A stretch of 64,000 nt of DNA, taken from assembly GCF_051401765.1 (NCBI RefSeq), contig NW_027480422.1:21594001-21658000 (forward strand), read 5' to 3'. This stretch comes from Calliopsis andreniformis. Its lineage: Eukaryota > Arthropoda > Insecta > Hymenoptera > Andrenidae. Below, one piece after another: positions 60,726 through 64,000 of this stretch. Below the pieces are notes generated by a model. That model ran no database searches, was not told the origin of the DNA, and was given only the letters and a program-made list of their open reading frames with translations. The position numbers and the translations under genes were made by a program. Numbering within the stretch: the stretch's first letter is position 1; every line of letters begins with the position of its first letter.

Positions 60726-63700
60726 GCGTTGACTTCTTAGGCCCTAACTATTCGATCTGGTGGAGCAACGCCCTAGAGTGAAGCCTAGGTTGCCCGGAAT
60801 GCAGAAATGACTATCACTTTCACACTGGTGGCAATTATTCCTGTTATACGATGGAAAAACTTTTGTATTTATATTGTATTTTATGCTTCTGGGGTTGACT
60901 TCTTAGGCCCTGACCAGTGGATCTGGTGGAGCAACGCCCTAGAGTTAAGCCTAGGTTGCCCGGAAAGTAGAAATGACCATTACTTCCACACTGTTTGCAA
61001 TTATTCATATTATACAGTGGAAAAACTGTTGTATTTATTTTGTATTTTATGCTTCTGGCGTTGACTTCTTAGGCCCTAACCAGTGGATCTGGTGGCGTAA
61101 CGCCCTAGGGTGAAGCCTAGGTTGCCCGGAACGTAGAAATGACCACAACTTTCATACTGGTTGCAATTATTCGTTATATACGATGGAAAAACTGTTTTAT
61201 TTATATTGTATTTTATGCTTCTGGCGTTGACTTGTAAGGCCCTATGTATTCGATCTGGTGGAGCAATGTCTCAGAGTTAAGTCTAGGATGCCCGCAACGT
61301 AGAAATGTCAATTACTTTCACACTGGTTGCAATTATTCGTTTTATACGATGGAAAAACTGTTGTACATATATCGTATTTTATGCTTCTGGCGTTGACTTC
61401 TTGGGCCCTAACTATTCGATCAGGTGGAGCACGCCCTAGAGTGAAGCCTAGGTTGCCCGGAACGTAGAAATGACCATAACTTTCATACTGGTTGCAATTA
61501 TTCGTTTTATACGATGGAAATACTGTTGTATTTATATTGTATTTTATGCTTCTGGCGTTCACTTGTTAGGCCCTAACTATTCGATCTGGTGGAGCAACGC
61601 CCTAGAGAGAAGCCTAGATTGCCCGGAACGTAGAAATGAGCATAACTATCAGAATGGTTGCAATTATTCGTTTTATACGATGGGAAAACTGTTGTATTTA
61701 TATTGTATTTTATGCTTCTGGAGTTGACTTCAAAGGCCGTAGCTGACCGATGAGGTGGAGCAACGCCCAAGAGTGAAGCCTAGGTTGCCCGCAACGTAGA
61801 AATGACCATAACTTTCACACTGGTTGCAATTATTCGTTTTATACAATGGAAAAACTGTTGTATTTATATTGTATTTTATGCTTCAGGCGTTGACTTCTAA
61901 GGGCGTAGCTATTCGATGTGGTGGAGAAACGCCCTAGAGTGAAGCCTAGGTTGCCCGCAACGTAGAAATGACCATATTTTTCACACTGTTTGCAATTATT
62001 CCTGTTATAGGATTGAAAAACTGTTGTATTTATATTGTATTTTATGCTTCTGGCGTTGACTTCTAAGGCCGCAGCTATTCAATGTGGTGGAGCAACGCCC
62101 TAGAGTGAAGCCTAGGTTGGCCGGAACGTAGAAATGACCATACCTTTCACACTGGTTGCAATTATTCCTGTTATACAAGGGAAAAACAGTTGTATTTATA
62201 TTGTATTTTATGCTTCTGGCGTTGAGTTCTTAGGCCCTAACTATTCGATCTGGTGGAGCAACGCCCTAGAGTGTACCCTAGGTTGCACCGGAATGTAGAA
62301 ATGACCATCACTTTCACACTGATTGCAATTATTCTTGTTATACGATGGAAAAACTGTTGTACATATATCGTATTTTATGCTTCTGGCGTTGACTTCTTAG
62401 GCCCTAACTATTCGATCAGGCGGAGCAACGCCCTAGGGTGAAGCCTAGGTTGCTCGGAACCTGGAAATGACCATAACTTTCATCCTGGTTGCAATTATTC
62501 GTTTTATACGATGGAATTACTGTTGTATTAAGTTTGTATTTGGTGCTTCTGGCGTTGACTTCTTAGGCCCTAACTATTCGATCTGGTGGAGCAACGCCCT
62601 AGAGTGAAGCCTAGGTTGCCCGGAACGTAGAAATGACCATAACTATCAGACTGGTTGCAATTATTCGTTTTATACGATGCATAGACTGTTGTATTTATAT
62701 TGTATTTTATAGTCATGGCGTTGTCTTCTAGGGCTGTAGCTATTCGATGTGGTTGAGCAACGCCCTAGAGTGAAGCATAGGTTGCGCGGAACGTAGAAAT
62801 GACCATTACTTCCACACTGTTTGCAATTATTCGTATTATACAGTGGAACAACTGTTGTATTTATATGGCATTTTATGCTTCTGGCACTGACTTCTGAGGC
62901 CCCAACTATTCCATGTGGTGGAGCAACGCCCTAGAGTGAAGCCTAGGTTGCCCGGAACGTGGAAATGACCATAGCTTTCACACTGGTTGCAATTATTCCT
63001 GTTATACAAGGGAAAAACTGTTGTGTTTATATAGCATTTTATGCTTCTGGCGTTGACTTCTTAGGACCTAACTATTCGATCCGGAGGAGCAACGCCCTAG
63101 AGTGAAGCCTAGGTTGCCCGGAATGCAGAAATGACCATCACTTTCACACTGGTGGCAACTATTCCTGTTATACGATGGACAAACTGTTGGATTTTTAATG
63201 TACTTTATGCTTCTGGCGTTGACTTGTAAGGCCCTATGTATTCGATCTGGTGGAGCAATGTCTCAGAGTTAAGACTAGGATGCCCGCAACGTAGAAATGT
63301 CAATTACTTTCACACTGGTTGCAATTATTCGTTTTATACGATGGAAAAACTGTTGAACATATATCGTATTTTATGCTTCTGGCGTTGACTTCTTAGGCCC
63401 TAACTATTCGATCAGGTGGAGCACGCCCTAGAGTGAAGCCTAGGTTGCCCGGAACGTAGAAATGACCATAACTTTCATACTGGTTGCAATTATTCGTTTT
63501 ATACGATGGAAAAACTGTTGTATTTATATTGTATTTTATGCTTCTGGCGTTCACTTGTTAGGCCCTAACTGTTCGATCTGGTGGAGCAACGCCCTAGAGA
63601 GAAGCCTAGATTGCCCGGAACGTAGAAATGAGCATAACTATCAGACTGGTTGCAATTATTCGTTTTATACGATGGAAAGACTGTTGTATTTATAATGTAT

Positions 63701-64000
63701 TTTATAGTCATGGCGTTGTCTTGTAGGGCCGTAGCTATTCGATGTGGTTGAGCAACGCCATAGAGTGAAGCATATGTTGCGCGGAACGTAGAAATGACCA
63801 TTACTTCCACACTGTTTGCAATTATTCGTATTATACAGTGGAACAACTGTTGTATTTATATGGCATTTTATGCTTCTGGCACTGAGTTCTAAGGCCCTAA
63901 CTAATCCATGTGGTGGAGCAACGCCCTAGAGTGAAGCCTAGGTTGCCCGGAACGTAGAAATGACCATAGCTTTCACACTGGTTGCAATTATTCCTGTTAT
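60726..64000 (+). repeat. 12- and 6-monomer higher-order repeats at the right edge
   Basis: 61206-61696 matches 63198-63688 at +1992 bp (12 x 166), sharing CTTGTAAGGCCCTATGTATT, GCAATGTCTCAGAGTTAAG, the one-base deletion GGTGGAGCACGCCC and GGCGTTCACTTGTTAGG. 62640-63005 matches 63635-64000 at +995 bp (six monomers, less that base), sharing TTATAGTCATGGCGTTGTCTT and CTTCTGGCACTGA. The window ends inside the second unit, so the repeat probably continues. Confidence 0.87.

Larger units (their letters stand above)
1..64000 (+). repeat. Satellite array, about 385 direct tandem copies of a 166-bp monomer
   Basis: The same unit recurs every 166 bp throughout, always in the same orientation. Landmarks in order are GGCCCTAACTATTCGATC, TGGTGGAGCAACGCCCTAG, AAGCCTAGGTTGCCCGGAAC, GTAGAAATGACC, TTGCAATTATTC, TGGAAAAACTGTTG, TATTTATATTGTATTTTATG and CTTCTGGCGTTGAC. 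Monomer boundaries GGCCCTAAC occur near 160 and every 166 bp after. Neighbouring copies differ by many scattered substitutions but very few indels. No foreign insertion, inversion or unique sequence was seen, so all gene-free stretches are this satellite. Centromeric or pericentromeric location is inferred from array type only. I do not recognise the family. Satellite identity is certain; chromosomal role and host are unknown. Confidence 0.98.

Noticed and set aside
1..64000. CRISPR array, because of regular direct repeats
   Set aside because: There is no repeat and spacer alternation. The entire 166-bp unit is repeated and diverges gradually.
1..64000. CENP-B box in the monomer
   Set aside because: The best candidates, TTCGATCTGGTGGAG and the reverse strand of the CCCGGAACGTAG region, match only about six of the nine core positions. 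No canonical box was seen.
1..64000. Naming the host from a 166-bp repeat length
   Set aside because: Several unrelated plant and animal satellites have units near this size, and I do not recognise this sequence, so a name would be a guess.

Overview
The whole 64 kb window is one uninterrupted satellite DNA array. A monomer of about 166 bp is repeated head to tail, always in the same orientation, from the first base to the last. Base 1 falls at position 8 of the monomer, if the monomer is started at GGCCCTAAC. The equivalent base of the last monomer is at 63900. That fits 385 monomers with a net length change of only about -11 bp (mean about 165.97 bp). I found no protein-coding gene, RNA gene, transposon, CRISPR array or unique spacer. 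The short open frames on both strands are monomer sequence read through one to two and a half units. An array like this points to eukaryotic heterochromatin, probably centromeric or pericentromeric. I do not recognise the monomer, so I name neither species nor satellite family.

The consensus monomer, judged by eye, is about 41% GC and has two parts. Positions 1-61 are about 57% GC and positions 62-166 about 31% GC. It carries a CCTAGG palindrome, a small bulged hairpin at about 26-54, a conserved TGGAAAAACTGTTG block and an 11-bp near-duplication (TTGTATTTATA / TTGTATTTTAT). CpG is not depleted (7 seen, about 7 expected).

Layout. 1-3520 holds a 7-monomer higher-order repeat (HOR). 3521-13171 is a diverged mix with a few 4-monomer echoes. 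13172-17602 and 18984-23414 are two apparently identical 4.43-kb blocks, 35 monomers apart. 23415-37198 is a mix with 1-, 3-, 6/7-, 12- and 21-monomer repeats. 37199-40768 and 41844-45413 are two nearly identical 3.57-kb blocks, 28 monomers apart. 45391-60725 is a mosaic of segments copied at 5-, 19-, 29-, 31-, 32-, 51-, 53- and 58-monomer spacing. 60726-64000 holds 12- and 6-monomer repeats that run off the right edge.

The array therefore has no single fixed HOR. It has many overlapping duplications of different sizes and ages, nearly all at whole-monomer spacing. Unequal exchange or break-induced copying in register would produce this. Because the longest blocks are almost identical, an assembly error is a real alternative for them. 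I see no previously undescribed gene system. What is of interest is the architecture and history of the array.
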